64,000 nt of DNA from Caproicibacterium sp. BJN0003 (GCF_026314295.1 NZ_CP111108.1:1860001-1924000), one strand, 5' to 3'. Positions 23,590 through 32,434 are shown, numbered from the stretch's first letter. Program-made: numbers and translations. Notes: a model not told the origin generated them from the letters alone.

Positions 23590-25230
23590 TTATGCTGTGT
23601 AAAGATTCTCTTGTTCCTCTATTTTTTTAGCTTTTTCCAACATGCTGGCTTTGCTGTACTGGTCAAGATTGTATCTTGTAACGGACGAGTCACAGTGAAA
23701 TGTAGTTGGATTCCCCAAATCAGAATGAAATGCAACCTTAAAGATTACTTCCACCCTGTCATGAAAAACGGTCACACGATCTACATATTGCTGAACCATA
23801 GCACGAACTTCTTCCTTATGACTGCTCTTTGCAAATTCTTTGATTTTGGAGAGATTTTTGAGAACTTGTTTCTCCGTAAAAGCAGGAATGTTCTGATGCC
23901 TATTTTCGTATTTCTGGAGAAACAGGTCGCAGTCTTCGATCTGCTTTTCCACGTTTTTCAGTTTATCTCCCAGTGCCTTATTGTATCCGGTCTTTTCAAT
24001 CGCTTCTACAAGATTATCGCGAGACTTTTTTAGGACTTTCAAAGTAGCACGATACTCTTTGTATTCATCACTGCTATTGTTACTGTTTTCCTGAAGCTTT
24101 TTATTTAACTGACGAGTAATCTCTGGGATTGCATTGCGATTGAAAAAGTGATCAAATAACTCTTCAATGACAAACCCTTCCACATATTCCTTACGAACTT
24201 CACCGTTGCTGCAGGAATGGCTATTGTCGCGATTGTTGCAGCGATAAGTCAAATAAGTAGGCCCTCCATTTCCGGTATTACGAGGATTTCCGTGCATTTT
24301 GCCTCCACATTCACCGCAATAGATCAATCCGGAGAGAAGATAAAAGTACTTATTGTGGCTCTTGCCTTTCGGGTTGATTTGACGGATAGCCTGCACCCTA
24401 TTCCACAACTCTTTAGAAATAATGGCAGGAACACCTCCCTCTACACGGATGATCTCGCTATTCGGTTTCTTTTTATGACTGTTGCGCTTTCCCTGAGAAT
24501 TACCCCTCGCGATCTGATTAAAAATATAAACGCCGGTATATTTTTCATTGTTCAAGATTGCGTATAGGCTGTTCTTTCCAAAGGGTCTTCCTGCCTTCGT
24601 CTTTTTGCCCAGGGCATTCAAACGATCGATAATTGAATTATAACCATAGCCCTGACTGTACATTTGGAAAATCAGTCTTACCGATTCGGCCTCTTCTTCG
24701 TTCACAACATACTTTTGATTAACGATATCGTAACCGAGGCAGCCTCTTCCCCCATTAGATAAACATTTGTAGGCGTTTTCACGTTGCCCTTTAAGAACTT
24801 CATTCGCAAGGTTTGAAATGTACCATTCGCTCATTCCGGAAATGATTTTTAACATGAAGTCGCCAATCGCATTGTTTTCAAAATGTTCGTATGCAGAAAT
24901 CACGGAAACATTAAAGTCCTTTAGCCCATTGATAATACGCAAGGTATCTTCTGTACTTCTTGAAAAACGGTCAAGCTTATGAACGATAATCGCTTGAAAC
25001 TTCCCCTGCTTTGCATCCGTAAGCATTTGTTGAAAAGCAGGTCTCTTTGTATTTTTGCCGCTGCGAGCACGGTCACAGTAAAAATTTGTGATCTCATATG
25101 TTCCTTGCGCCGCATAAACAGAGATATATCGTTTTTGCGCATCAATTGATTCTTCTCTTTGCATATCGCTGGAAAAGCGGCAATAACCGACCGCCTTTAT
25201 TTTTCCATTCATTAGATTTCCACTTTCCAT
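23590..25230 (-). CDS. Large serine recombinase (integrase)
   Basis: 546 residues, ATG at 25230 after GAGGAGGAAATCTTTG. N-terminal resolvase domain with the catalytic serine in CRFSSDMQ near residue 20 and HKLDRFSRS; recombinase domain with YNSIIDRLNALGKKT; zinc ribbon CGECGGKM; and a C-terminal coiled coil (about 370-450). Such enzymes integrate and excise ICEs and phages by themselves. It could mobilise the cargo around it or the ICE. A second, fragmentary copy of its middle part lies at 57.4-57.6 kb. Confidence 0.92.
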   Translation of the reverse strand: MESGNLMNGKIKAVGYCRFSSDMQREESIDAQKRYISVYAAQGTYEITNFYCDRARSGKNTKRPAFQQMLTDAKQGKFQAIIVHKLDRFSRSTEDTLRIINGLKDFNVSVISAYEHFENNAIGDFMLKIISGMSEWYISNLANEVLKGQRENAYKCLSNGGRGCLGYDIVNQKYVVNEEEAESVRLIFQMYSQGYGYNSIIDRLNALGKKTKAGRPFGKNSLYAILNNEKYTGVYIFNQIARGNSQGKRNSHKKKPNSEIIRVEGGVPAIISKELWNRVQAIRQINPKGKSHNKYFYLLSGLIYCGECGGKMHGNPRNTGNGGPTYLTYRCNNRDNSHSCSNGEVRKEYVEGFVIEELFDHFFNRNAIPEITRQLNKKLQENSNNSSDEYKEYRATLKVLKKSRDNLVEAIEKTGYNKALGDKLKNVEKQIEDCDLFLQKYENRHQNIPAFTEKQVLKNLSKIKEFAKSSHKEEVRAMVQQYVDRVTVFHDRVEVIFKVAFHSDLGNPTTFHCDSSVTRYNLDQYSKASMLEKAKKIEEQENLYTA

Positions 25231-25299
25231 CAAAGATTTCCTCCTCTAATTTTTATTCATTTAGCTCTAGCAAATTAATTGCTTTTATATCAGATTCAA

Positions 25300-25334
25300 A
25301 AAGCCGCGGAAAGTTTTTAATTTCCCGCGGCTTT
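25300..25334. terminator. Bidirectional GC-rich hairpin
   Basis: AAAGCCGCGG-AAA and TTTCCCGCGGCTTT form a stem with one bulge in AT-rich DNA. On the minus strand it follows the 51-residue gene and the DUF927 gene and continues with TTTTTGAATC; on the plus strand it is followed by CTATTTTTATTTTC. Probably ends the DUF927 operon. Confidence 0.7.
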
Positions 25335-25352
25335 CTATTTTTATTTTCTATT

Positions 25353-25508
25353 TCAAGGCTCGTTTATAAGCCGACAAAGCATATCGATCATTGGTGAAAA
25401 AAAGGCAGCCATATTTTGATCATTATCGTATTTTTGAATCTCTTGGGTTGCCACAGAATTCGGAAACTTCAAATCTTTGCGAGGAACAGTAGCTTTTAGC
25501 AAAATCAC
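25353..25508 (-). CDS. Putative 51-residue protein downstream of the DUF927 gene
   Basis: GTG at 25508 with an AAGGAAAG-type binding site, stop at 25353-25355. Predicted sequence begins ILLKATVPRKDLKFP and ends with an amphipathic helix (FFSPMIDMLCRLINEP). It lies 21 bases behind the DUF927 gene and just before a terminator, which supports real translation. No family recognised. Confidence 0.45.
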   Translation of the reverse strand: MILLKATVPRKDLKFPNSVATQEIQKYDNDQNMAAFFSPMIDMLCRLINEP

Positions 25509-25529
25509 GAAGCATCTTTCCTTTCTCTG

Positions 25530-27245
25530 TTAGATTTCAATGCTGTCTAGATCGTCCCCTTCCGTGTGTTCCCAAAGCGTACAATCAGCAGACTGTGATT
25601 TGATGTTAGGCATCCCTGTATTGACCTTCAAGCAATAACAGGACACCCTAATTCCATTGATTACGACCCTTTTTGTGAGACGATCTTTCGACTCCGGCAC
25701 CAATAGGCCAAGCTTTTTCAGCTCATGAGCAACCACTTTCGTATCCGTAAAACCACCATCACGAAGGATTTTTTCAAAAGAACTTTTTAGTAGGGCAACT
25801 CTATCCCCTTCAAGAAATATTCCATCAACCGAAGCAAGAGTAGGCAGGTAGTCGCTCAAAATAATGTGAGTATAATTTTTTACCAGCCAGGACATTATCA
25901 ATTCATAAGCATTTCGGCCCATATCACGCTCCTCTAACAAAGAATTATAATGACTGATCAACAAGTCTTCCATCCCCTCTAATTTAAATTGGATTCCTAA
26001 TTTATCACGCGTAAGCTCAGCCGATGACAAAATGATCGAATATTTAGAGATCAGGCGATCCTTTAACGCATATTTGCCGGTAAGCTTTTTTTCAAGCTTT
26101 TCTTTCCATAGCTTTATCCTATCATCTATACAACCATGGTCACTCGATTCCAACAAGGTTACAAATTTGGCCCCAAGTGTTCCATGCTGGCTTGCTACAA
26201 ATCGCTTTATGGCATCACTATGCTCGGCATCCTTTGTAAGAGGCGCATCAAAAAATTCAAGCAGCCGGGCACGGAGACCAGCATTTTTATTGCTGGCTGC
26301 CAAAAGAGAGTTTTCGCCGCTACTGATGATACTTGTACAAAAACTCCGCTCTTTTTGAAGCTGGGATGTTTTTGAAAGACGAGCTTTTCCAACATTTTGC
26401 GAGATCCCGTAAATCGTTTTTGAGAAATCCCGAGTCATAGCAGAGGATTCATCAAAACAAGCAGCCACGCCGTAATTATTGTCGAGTTTTGCAAGCAGTG
26501 CGTTGTCGGTGGCATTCCATGACGATAAAATGCCTTTCCCCATTTCCGGATTTCCCCATACCGAAGCTGCAAGCTGTAACGCTGTCGTTTTTCCGCAAGA
26601 GGATCTCCCAAAAAAGTGAACCATCAGAGATTCGATCGGCTGTTGTGTAGAAAGAAAGCCAATCACAGCAGCGGAAATACTGGTTGCAAGACTGATTTCC
26701 AACCCCGCGTGACCTACCACCAGCTTATTGACTCCGGCAACGTAATCGTCAAAAGAGCCTACCGAGGTCAAGTCTTTTTCCCCGACATACCGAAAATTGT
26801 TAACAACGTTCAGCCCGCAAAAATGCATTTCACTTTTTTCCTGCTGAACCCATCCTACACTTCGATATTGTGTTACTAATGAGGTTTGCTGTTCTGACAG
26901 ATTAACATATTTTAATAAAATAAAGACTGCACCCGGGTCATATTGCAGACCATACTCATTTAATCCTTCAAATTTTCTGATGGAAAAAACACTTCTTGGC
27001 ACAATAACACTACTTCTACCAAAGCCAGTACAAATAGAAAGGCTGTCAGAATAAGTACCCATCTCCATGTCATATGTGACCTGAGTTACAGAGAAAAACT
27101 GACTAATCGCCCTCGCAAAAAATAATTTTCCCCTTTTATAAACATACATCAAAGAGTCCCCGTCACGATAAAAAGGATATGTAGGAAGCTTTTTGAGAGG
27201 TACGACCTCGGTAAAATCTAAAGGTGCATTCGAAAATAATTTCAT
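25530..27245 (-). CDS. DUF927-domain ATPase of a mobile element
   Basis: 571 residues from the ATG at 27245 (GAGGAGGTTAAAAAA upstream); a frame extension to 27374 lacks a start signal. Walker A GRSSCGKT near residue 213, then FDESSAM and ISSGEN in the DUF927 pattern. C-terminal winged-helix-like end. DUF927 proteins are helicase/primase-associated ATPases of phages, plasmids and ICEs. Probably part of element replication; the exact step is unknown. Confidence 0.82.
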   Translation of the reverse strand: MKLFSNAPLDFTEVVPLKKLPTYPFYRDGDSLMYVYKRGKLFFARAISQFFSVTQVTYDMEMGTYSDSLSICTGFGRSSVIVPRSVFSIRKFEGLNEYGLQYDPGAVFILLKYVNLSEQQTSLVTQYRSVGWVQQEKSEMHFCGLNVVNNFRYVGEKDLTSVGSFDDYVAGVNKLVVGHAGLEISLATSISAAVIGFLSTQQPIESLMVHFFGRSSCGKTTALQLAASVWGNPEMGKGILSSWNATDNALLAKLDNNYGVAACFDESSAMTRDFSKTIYGISQNVGKARLSKTSQLQKERSFCTSIISSGENSLLAASNKNAGLRARLLEFFDAPLTKDAEHSDAIKRFVASQHGTLGAKFVTLLESSDHGCIDDRIKLWKEKLEKKLTGKYALKDRLISKYSIILSSAELTRDKLGIQFKLEGMEDLLISHYNSLLEERDMGRNAYELIMSWLVKNYTHIILSDYLPTLASVDGIFLEGDRVALLKSSFEKILRDGGFTDTKVVAHELKKLGLLVPESKDRLTKRVVINGIRVSCYCLKVNTGMPNIKSQSADCTLWEHTEGDDLDSIEI

Positions 27246-27569
27246 TTTTTTAACCTCCTCATTAATTTTTTTGTTATATCGCCTGCAGGTAAATAATAAG
27301 ATAGCACAATAAATTTTGATTGTAAAATGCTCAAAACACTCATTAATATTCAAATAATTAGCATTAATAATCAATTATATTACATATTAAGAATATACAT
27401 TATGATATTGGCTGATATAATTAGAATGAGTGATACAATTTTAATCATCATTCATTGAGCCTCTATGGCTTATATACCCCCCTACGTGAATATTTTCATC
27501 TCTTTTCCACTTTTTTATTTTTTTTAAATTTTTTACTTTTTAAACTTTTTACTTGGGAGAAAGATAAAT
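27246..27569. promoter_or_regulatory. Divergent AT-rich control region
   Basis: About 320 bases between the DUF927 gene (minus) and the 172-residue gene (plus). Very AT-rich, with long T runs at 27,505-27,550 and a CCCCCC interruption near 27,480. No palindrome clear enough to call an operator. Confidence 0.4.
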
Positions 27570-28088
27570 ATGGAAGCTAATGACGAATTAAAAAAACCTT
27601 TTAAAGAGAACTCTTCCGATGCGAAAGAATCTGTCTACATTGATATCTTAAGCAACAACGAGAAAATCAACACAATAAGAGAATTGCTGGGTGTTCTAAA
27701 AGAAAAATTTCCAAATGACTCAAGTGTTAATCAATCTCGGGTAGGACGAGAAATTAGAGGATTTGTTAAGGAAAAAAAGCTGAGAACGAATTGCAGATCC
27801 ATTATTGCTGTAAAAGAATGGATGAAAGAGCATCATGTCAACACAAAAATGCACTATATGTTGCGTGATGTTCAGGATTTTTCAAAATGCGATTTAGGTC
27901 TGTTTTTGAAAGTTGAATCATATCGAGCAGCACCATTAGGAGAAATAATACGTAAAGCATTTGAAGGATCTCATTGCTTTGTGATTTCTGATTATGATAC
28001 CGTACTTGTTCGCTTTGGTGAAAAAGAAGACTATGATATATTTCTGGATCTCTGTAAACAATTCATTCCAAACTTTCCAAAGGATTAA
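27570..28088 (+). CDS. Putative DNA-binding regulator, distantly ArgR-like in layout
   Basis: 172 residues, ATG at 27570 after GGGAGAAAGATAAAT. Residues 30-85 look like a winged helix (INTIRELLGVLKEK, NQSRVGREIRGFVKEKK), and the last 60 residues (LGEIIRKAFEGS, ISDYDTVLVRF) resemble the ArgR C-terminal domain pattern. The likeness is weak; the safer reading is an uncharacterised regulator of the divergent DUF927 gene. Confidence 0.45.
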   Translation: MEANDELKKPFKENSSDAKESVYIDILSNNEKINTIRELLGVLKEKFPNDSSVNQSRVGREIRGFVKEKKLRTNCRSIIAVKEWMKEHHVNTKMHYMLRDVQDFSKCDLGLFLKVESYRAAPLGEIIRKAFEGSHCFVISDYDTVLVRFGEKEDYDIFLDLCKQFIPNFPKD

Positions 28089-28271
28089 ACCCGGAATCCC
28101 GGTGATTTTTTACATACACTTTAATAGAGAAAGGCAAAAAAATTCGGAACTGCTCTGATAAATGAGAAAGAAACCAAAATCTACAAAATCAGAACAGGAG
28201 TTAATTCTTTTCTATTTTCTTGAAAAGAATCCGAATTTTTAAGTGCTATTAGAAAGTCTTTCTGCAATGAA

Positions 28272-28304
28272 TTAAGGTCGTCAGATTTGTTCTGACGACC
28301 TTAA
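28272..28304. terminator. Perfect 14-bp stem-loop
   Basis: TTAAGGTCGTCAGA, loop TTTGT, TCTGACGACCTTAA. It lies between two convergent genes (27570-28088 plus and 28315-28836 minus). A related hairpin with the same loop region is at 23,412-23,446. Lacks a long T run, so it may work as an RNA-stability element or a repeat of mobile origin. Confidence 0.6.
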
Positions 28305-28314
28305 TTTGATGTGT

Positions 28315-28836
28315 TTATGTATTAACTTCATTTTCAAACGGTACAAGAATCCATTCATTTCTGACTTGTGGTGCAAGAGGATGAAACAACGTTCTTCCCT
28401 TCTTGTCTGCAATGCAGCAGAACTTTTCTTTGTACCCTTCTAACATTTTTAAGACTTCAAGTTTACGTTCCAGATGTTGTTTTCCTTTTCCGAAAGCAAA
28501 AATGATTTTGTCTGCTTCGTCACAGCAACGAACAATCATTGCATTATTCACTTTGTCACTCAAAGGAATATCCGAATGAATTGAGCTGAACAAATTCAGA
28601 ATTGAAATGCTTCCAAAGGAATTATCACAGGCATTTGTCACACAAAGCATTGTTGTCGTATCCATCTTAACCGTGTCGGCAGTACCGGCCTGAATCATGA
28701 TGATTGCCGCTTTGGGAAGGGTTTCGTCCCACTCCTTTTCCAGAAGGTAGCGATATTTACCGTCCCGACTAAAAATAGCAGTTGTTTTCATGTTTCCTGT
28801 GAGAACATTTGTATTTCCAGGATTATTATTGGGCAT
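28315..28836 (-). CDS. DUF1643 family protein
   Basis: 173 residues, ATG at 28836 after AAAAGGAGTGACAGA. Pattern RYLLEKEWDE, AAIIMIQAGTAD and IVRCCDEADKIIFAFGKG matches DUF1643, small cytoplasmic proteins common in mobile elements of Firmicutes with unknown function. End of a minus-strand gene series starting near 30.7 kb. Confidence 0.75.
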   Translation of the reverse strand: MPNNNPGNTNVLTGNMKTTAIFSRDGKYRYLLEKEWDETLPKAAIIMIQAGTADTVKMDTTTMLCVTNACDNSFGSISILNLFSSIHSDIPLSDKVNNAMIVRCCDEADKIIFAFGKGKQHLERKLEVLKMLEGYKEKFCCIADKKGRTLFHPLAPQVRNEWILVPFENEVNT

Positions 28837-28853
28837 ATTCTGTCACTCCTTTT

Positions 28854-29156
28854 TTAATATTCTTCTGCTAACAAAAATGTATAATGGTCTTTATCGTCAA
28901 TGGCGTAAACTTTCGCTGTAACGGGACTGGGATAAGGAATTAAGTAAGTCTTTGATTTTGGCGGCTGTTCCTGAGAATGGACAATTTTCTGAAAGGCTCT
29001 TCCGTCGTGAGTCTCTGCAGAAAGTATAAATATTTGAAGATAATCCACGTCTGATTTGACCTTTAAAGAATCAATCATCTGAAAAAGAAGAAGCTGAATT
29101 AAGTACGGGATTTTGTTAATAAACTTTGTTGTCATATACTGAGGATCATGAAACAT
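28854..29156 (-). CDS. DUF960 family protein
   Basis: 100 residues, ATG at 29156 (AAAGGAGGAATCATTTTA upstream). Hallmarks YMTTKFINKIPYLIQLLLFQ, DYLQIFILS and KIVHSQEQP fit DUF960, an uncharacterised family of plasmids and ICEs. Its start codon overlaps the stop region of the 141-residue gene, so the two are coupled. Confidence 0.78.
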   Translation of the reverse strand: MFHDPQYMTTKFINKIPYLIQLLLFQMIDSLKVKSDVDYLQIFILSAETHDGRAFQKIVHSQEQPPKSKTYLIPYPSPVTAKVYAIDDKDHYTFLLAEEY

Positions 29157-29581
29157 TAAAATGATTCCTCCTTTAAAATAGAAAGTGTTTGTTGATCGAA
29201 AATGCTATCCTGTCCGAAAAAGTCTATTGCATAGTCATTATTAAAGACATAACATCCATGAAAAAGATTGCTTTCCCCATGGCTGCTTTTTATTGAAATG
29301 AACTCACAATATTCAAATGGAGTCTCCAAAAGGGAATGGCTTAACCCCATCTTAGAATAATTCAAAGTATCCTCTGCAGTTTCAAGATAGTAGATACATC
29401 CGATTTTTTCTAAAGAATTGCAACCATAGTTTTGGAGAACAGTCTGTAAGTATTTAGAAAGATACTCTTTGATCTCAAAAGGAATCATCTTCTTTCGAAG
29501 ATCTTCCGGCTCACTAATTCGTATCATCGTTTCCGGGTACTCCTTCCCCTGACCCGGCAAGAGAGGTAAAGAAGAATACAT
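29156..29581 (-). CDS. Hypothetical protein, 141 residues
   Basis: ATG at 29581 after CGGAGCGGAAGC. An internal ATG (MIRISEPEDL) with an AAGGAG further upstream is an alternative start. Acidic, no membrane segment; contains YCEFISIKSSHGESN. Not recognised. Sits in the same transcription unit as the DUF960 and DUF1643 genes. Confidence 0.6.
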   Translation of the reverse strand: MYSSLPLLPGQGKEYPETMIRISEPEDLRKKMIPFEIKEYLSKYLQTVLQNYGCNSLEKIGCIYYLETAEDTLNYSKMGLSHSLLETPFEYCEFISIKSSHGESNLFHGCYVFNNDYAIDFFGQDSIFDQQTLSILKEESF

Positions 29582-29630
29582 GCTTCCGCTCCGGAAAGAA
29601 ATCGTTCAATTGCTAAAGTAATCATTCTAT

Positions 29631-29723
29631 TTAAGCCCTCCTCACTGTTCTATTGGTCACTGCATACTCAAATACCAGAATTGTTGCAAGCGTACAAACA
29701 AAGCCTAAAACATAAAAATTCAT
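29631..29723 (-). CDS. Putative 30-residue single-helix membrane peptide
   Basis: ATG at 29723 preceded by AAAGGAAGATCATC, stop at 29631-29633. The product is one hydrophobic helix (NFYVLGFVCTLATILVFEYAV) followed by a basic tail (TNRTVRRA). It overlaps the end of the DUF6809 gene by 4 bp and precedes the 141-residue gene. The ribosome site and coupling support it; nothing else does. Confidence 0.4.
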   Translation of the reverse strand: MNFYVLGFVCTLATILVFEYAVTNRTVRRA

Positions 29724-29992
29724 GATGATCTTCCTTTCAGTTCTAACATAATCTTGGCTCCAATCTGGAACCCTGTATTAAAGCTCTTTTCCAGAAGGTA
29801 AGCGTTATTTTTAGACTCCTGTTGTTGAAGTACCTCGAAAAACTTTTGTTGTTCCGGTGTAAATGTTCGGAAAAGACGGTTGCTCAGTTCAATTTGTCTT
29901 CTTAGATTCTTTTGGTACCTCCTATCATGAAGGACGATTGTTTCCGAAGGATTTAGCTGTCCGTAGTAAATTGCTTTTAAAATTGATTTCAT
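29720..29992 (-). CDS. DUF6809 family protein
   Basis: 90 residues from the ATG at 29992 (GAGGAGAAGTCAGC upstream); the longer frame to 30166 has no binding site. Pattern ILKAIYYGQLNPSE and the helical QQKFFEVLQQQESKNNAY match DUF6809, short proteins of mobile elements. Function unknown. Confidence 0.7.
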   Translation of the reverse strand: MKSILKAIYYGQLNPSETIVLHDRRYQKNLRRQIELSNRLFRTFTPEQQKFFEVLQQQESKNNAYLLEKSFNTGFQIGAKIMLELKGRSS

Positions 29993-30069
29993 GCTGACTT
30001 CTCCTCTAAAAAAGAAAATCCCCATGCCATTTATCAGCATGAGGAAATCAATAAAAGCTAGTAACTCTA

Positions 30070-30750
30070 TTATTTTTTCTGATTGATCAGGTTTACGACA
30101 CTGTCTTTTGTCAGGGGCATATTCTTGTATTGAAGGTAACCAACAAGAAGCCAAACAAGAGAACACACAAGGTAAAGCCAGAACCCAAGTACTGGTGATA
30201 TGGAGGCATCCACAAGGCCTAGTGTGCTTGATACAAAGGCATTCATACTGGAAACAAAATTTGATTTTGCCAAAAACAAACTAATGATACAAACTAATGG
30301 CACTGCAAATAAAGTAATCTTTTTTATTGAATATAATGGTTTTATGTAGTTGACTAAGATTGAGAAAATCGGGATCAAAATCATCAGCCATGCAAAGAAA
30401 TTAACAGAAGTCGCACTATAGTTAGAAAATTTAACCCCTGATGCAACTGCGAACCCTGATTCGGACAATTTGCCACTATATCCTAGCGCACTACAATTGA
30501 TGACAAACATAGGCAGAAACATTAAAACAACGGAGATCACCGCAAGAATGGCATTAATATTTCTAAGAACAAACTCTTTGTTGACCTTTGGTAATTGCAC
30601 AGACTGTACAGAAGTTGGCTTTGTATCCTGATTCGGGACCTGTTCAGATGATTTCACTGCCGCACCGCAGTTTGGGCAATTCTTTGCACCTTCGGGAAGA
30701 CTTGTCCCACATCTCTCTTCAGCGGAAAAACAAGAAATTTTGCAAATCAT
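30070..30750 (-). CDS. Zinc-ribbon membrane protein with an altered N terminus
   Basis: About 226 residues, start uncertain (ATG 30750 or 30771). A zinc-ribbon-like head reads RCGTSLPEGAKNCPNCG, but the first Cys-X2-Cys knuckle expected in such proteins is replaced by CFSAEERC, so one metal ligand is displaced. Four to five membrane segments follow (about 80-215). Upstream DNA looks like a relic of another gene, so the N terminus may have been lost by recombination. Confidence 0.55.
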   Translation of the reverse strand: MICKISCFSAEERCGTSLPEGAKNCPNCGAAVKSSEQVPNQDTKPTSVQSVQLPKVNKEFVLRNINAILAVISVVLMFLPMFVINCSALGYSGKLSESGFAVASGVKFSNYSATSVNFFAWLMILIPIFSILVNYIKPLYSIKKITLFAVPLVCIISLFLAKSNFVSSMNAFVSSTLGLVDASISPVLGFWLYLVCSLVWLLVGYLQYKNMPLTKDSVVNLINQKK

Positions 30751-30811
30751 CAAACATGCCGTAAAGCTCAAAGAACTTTAGCAGGTATTCATATTCACAC
30801 TCCTTTGAGAT

Positions 30812-30854
30812 AAACAATAGCGGGCAATAGGATAAAACCTGTTGCCCGTTGTTT
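30812..30854. terminator. Imperfect hairpin between divergent genes
   Basis: AAACAATAGCGGGCAATAGG pairs imperfectly with CCTGTTGCCCGTTGTTT around ATAAAA. It separates the zinc-ribbon gene (minus) from the 280-residue gene (plus) and may block transcription from either side. Confidence 0.5.
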
Positions 30855-30907
30855 ATTAATCATGATTATAATATGTATTTGAATTTGGTAGATGCTGCGT
30901 TCCAATG

Positions 30908-30916
30908 TGATATAAT
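30908..30916 (+). promoter_or_regulatory. Extended -10 promoter of the 280-residue gene
   Basis: TGATATAAT (TGn followed by TATAAT) lies 45 bases before the ATG at 30961. No good -35 box at the usual distance, as expected for an extended -10 type. Confidence 0.5.
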
Positions 30917-30960
30917 AAGTCGTAAAATAGTTTATAAGTTTTTATTAAGGAGAATAAGTA

Positions 30961-31803
30961 ATGGAACAATCAAATTCCAATTTGCCGAAAACTTTTGCTG
31001 AAGCCCTCTGGACTGACTATATGAGCGAAGAAGAAATCCTTAGGGAAGTGTATAAAGAACACGTAGTTTGTTCTACAAGTGGGTATGATGAGGATAAATA
31101 TATAAATTGGAAAAACGCTGCTACAATGCGTATGAAAAAAATTGCAAACGTTTTTGGAGTTGATTTAATGTATTACTCGACAAAGAAAACAAAAGGTGAA
31201 ATCCCAGTTGTAGTTGCAATGTGGCTAAAAGCATTTCTTTTTTTAGACAGCAAAAAGGGCGGCGCCGGTAGTTATTTGCAGATGGGCAAGTTGGATAAGA
31301 TTACTTCCGACGATAGAATTAATGCAATAAATTTAGCAATGAATTTTCTGTCTCGACGGTATAGTAAAATATCAGATACTAAAAAATACGTTGAGGAAGG
31401 TAAGGCTATACTCTTAGAAAAAGAGAAGTATTTACAGACAAAGAAAAAACTATCCAAAGAACTTAACGATGAAATAGAAAATTTTTTAGACAATAATGTG
31501 GATGATTTTTTTAATGAGGTCAAACAAGATGAGAATGAACTTGTAGAAGAATATGATTTTCCCGAAATCTGGGCGAGCATTCCTCAAGATCATCCTGAAT
31601 CACTATCTTTACGCGCAAAAGAGATTTTGTTGAAATACTTTAAGGAATACATATTTCAGTCAATTGCATCATGGAAAAATCTAGTAAAAAGATATGCTTC
31701 AGAGTACAATCTGAAAAAGAAATTTTCAAGCAGGGAAGAACAAGAGACTTATATTACGGATCTGATTGAACAAGTGAAAGATAGCCTTACAAAACAAAAT
31801 TGA
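30961..31803 (+). CDS. Hypothetical protein, 280 residues
   Basis: ATG at 30961 after AAGGAGAATAAGTA. Highly charged and helical: residues 150-200 form a likely coiled coil (KAILLEKEKYLQTKKKL). No membrane segment or catalytic motif. Not recognised. First gene of a plus-strand series that leads to the replication-type ATPase; possibly a regulator or accessory of that module. Confidence 0.6.
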   Translation: MEQSNSNLPKTFAEALWTDYMSEEEILREVYKEHVVCSTSGYDEDKYINWKNAATMRMKKIANVFGVDLMYYSTKKTKGEIPVVVAMWLKAFLFLDSKKGGAGSYLQMGKLDKITSDDRINAINLAMNFLSRRYSKISDTKKYVEEGKAILLEKEKYLQTKKKLSKELNDEIENFLDNNVDDFFNEVKQDENELVEEYDFPEIWASIPQDHPESLSLRAKEILLKYFKEYIFQSIASWKNLVKRYASEYNLKKKFSSREEQETYITDLIEQVKDSLTKQN

Positions 31804-31945
31804 AAATTAGGTAAAATGTTATATAAAGGATTTGTCCATATGTCAAGTGGATAAATCCTTTTTTATTATGCAACTATCAGACTCAGATTTTTTTATGTAT
31901 CATTAATTCAGAAGCTTCTAAATTTATTTTTATAGGAGGAAACAT

Positions 31946-32434
31946 ATGGTAAAAAGAATTCAAAAAAGGGAAATGAATTCAAGTGGTAACAATTATTCAA
32001 AAATGGAAAATGTTAATTTTACCCCTGTGGCAAATAAGTGCAGTTGCTCTACTGCGATAATATTTTCAGAAAAAATATACCATTTACCAGATGGAGAATA
32101 CGATGCGGAAGTCACCGAGTCAAAAATTGTTGGCAAAAATGATAGATGGCAAGTTGGATTTGCTGTTGATGGTATAGAAGGACAATTTATAACATCTTTT
32201 AAAATTCCTCTAAGAAAAGATTATCCGTTTGAAAATGCAGTGTACAAGCTCCATTTTCAGCCATTGACTCCCGATCTGATCTTAGGACATTATGTTCACT
32301 TTGCGATTAAAAACAGAGAATCGCATGGCTTCGTTTACAGCAATTTTACCAAGTTCCACTTTGTCCATACCAACCACAATATGCTCCCGGCAAAAGACAA
32401 TATTCTGCCGGAGAATCAAGGAGGATCAATATGA
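31946..32434 (+). CDS. Hypothetical protein upstream of and coupled to the ATPase gene
   Basis: 162 residues, ATG at 31946 after TATAGGAGGAAACAT. After a basic, Ser/Asn-rich head, residues 45-140 are a compact beta-type domain (YHLPDGEYDAEVTESKIV, VGFAVDGIEG). That pattern of small element proteins encoded next to a helicase/primase recalls single-strand DNA-binding modules, but no family can be named. Overlaps the ATPase gene by 4 bp. Confidence 0.55.
   Translation: MVKRIQKREMNSSGNNYSKMENVNFTPVANKCSCSTAIIFSEKIYHLPDGEYDAEVTESKIVGKNDRWQVGFAVDGIEGQFITSFKIPLRKDYPFENAVYKLHFQPLTPDLILGHYVHFAIKNRESHGFVYSNFTKFHFVHTNHNMLPAKDNILPENQGGSI

Noticed and set aside
25098-25397. Plus-strand frame covering the recombinase start and hairpin
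   Set aside because: Crosses the recombinase ribosome site and a terminator and shows no family likeness.
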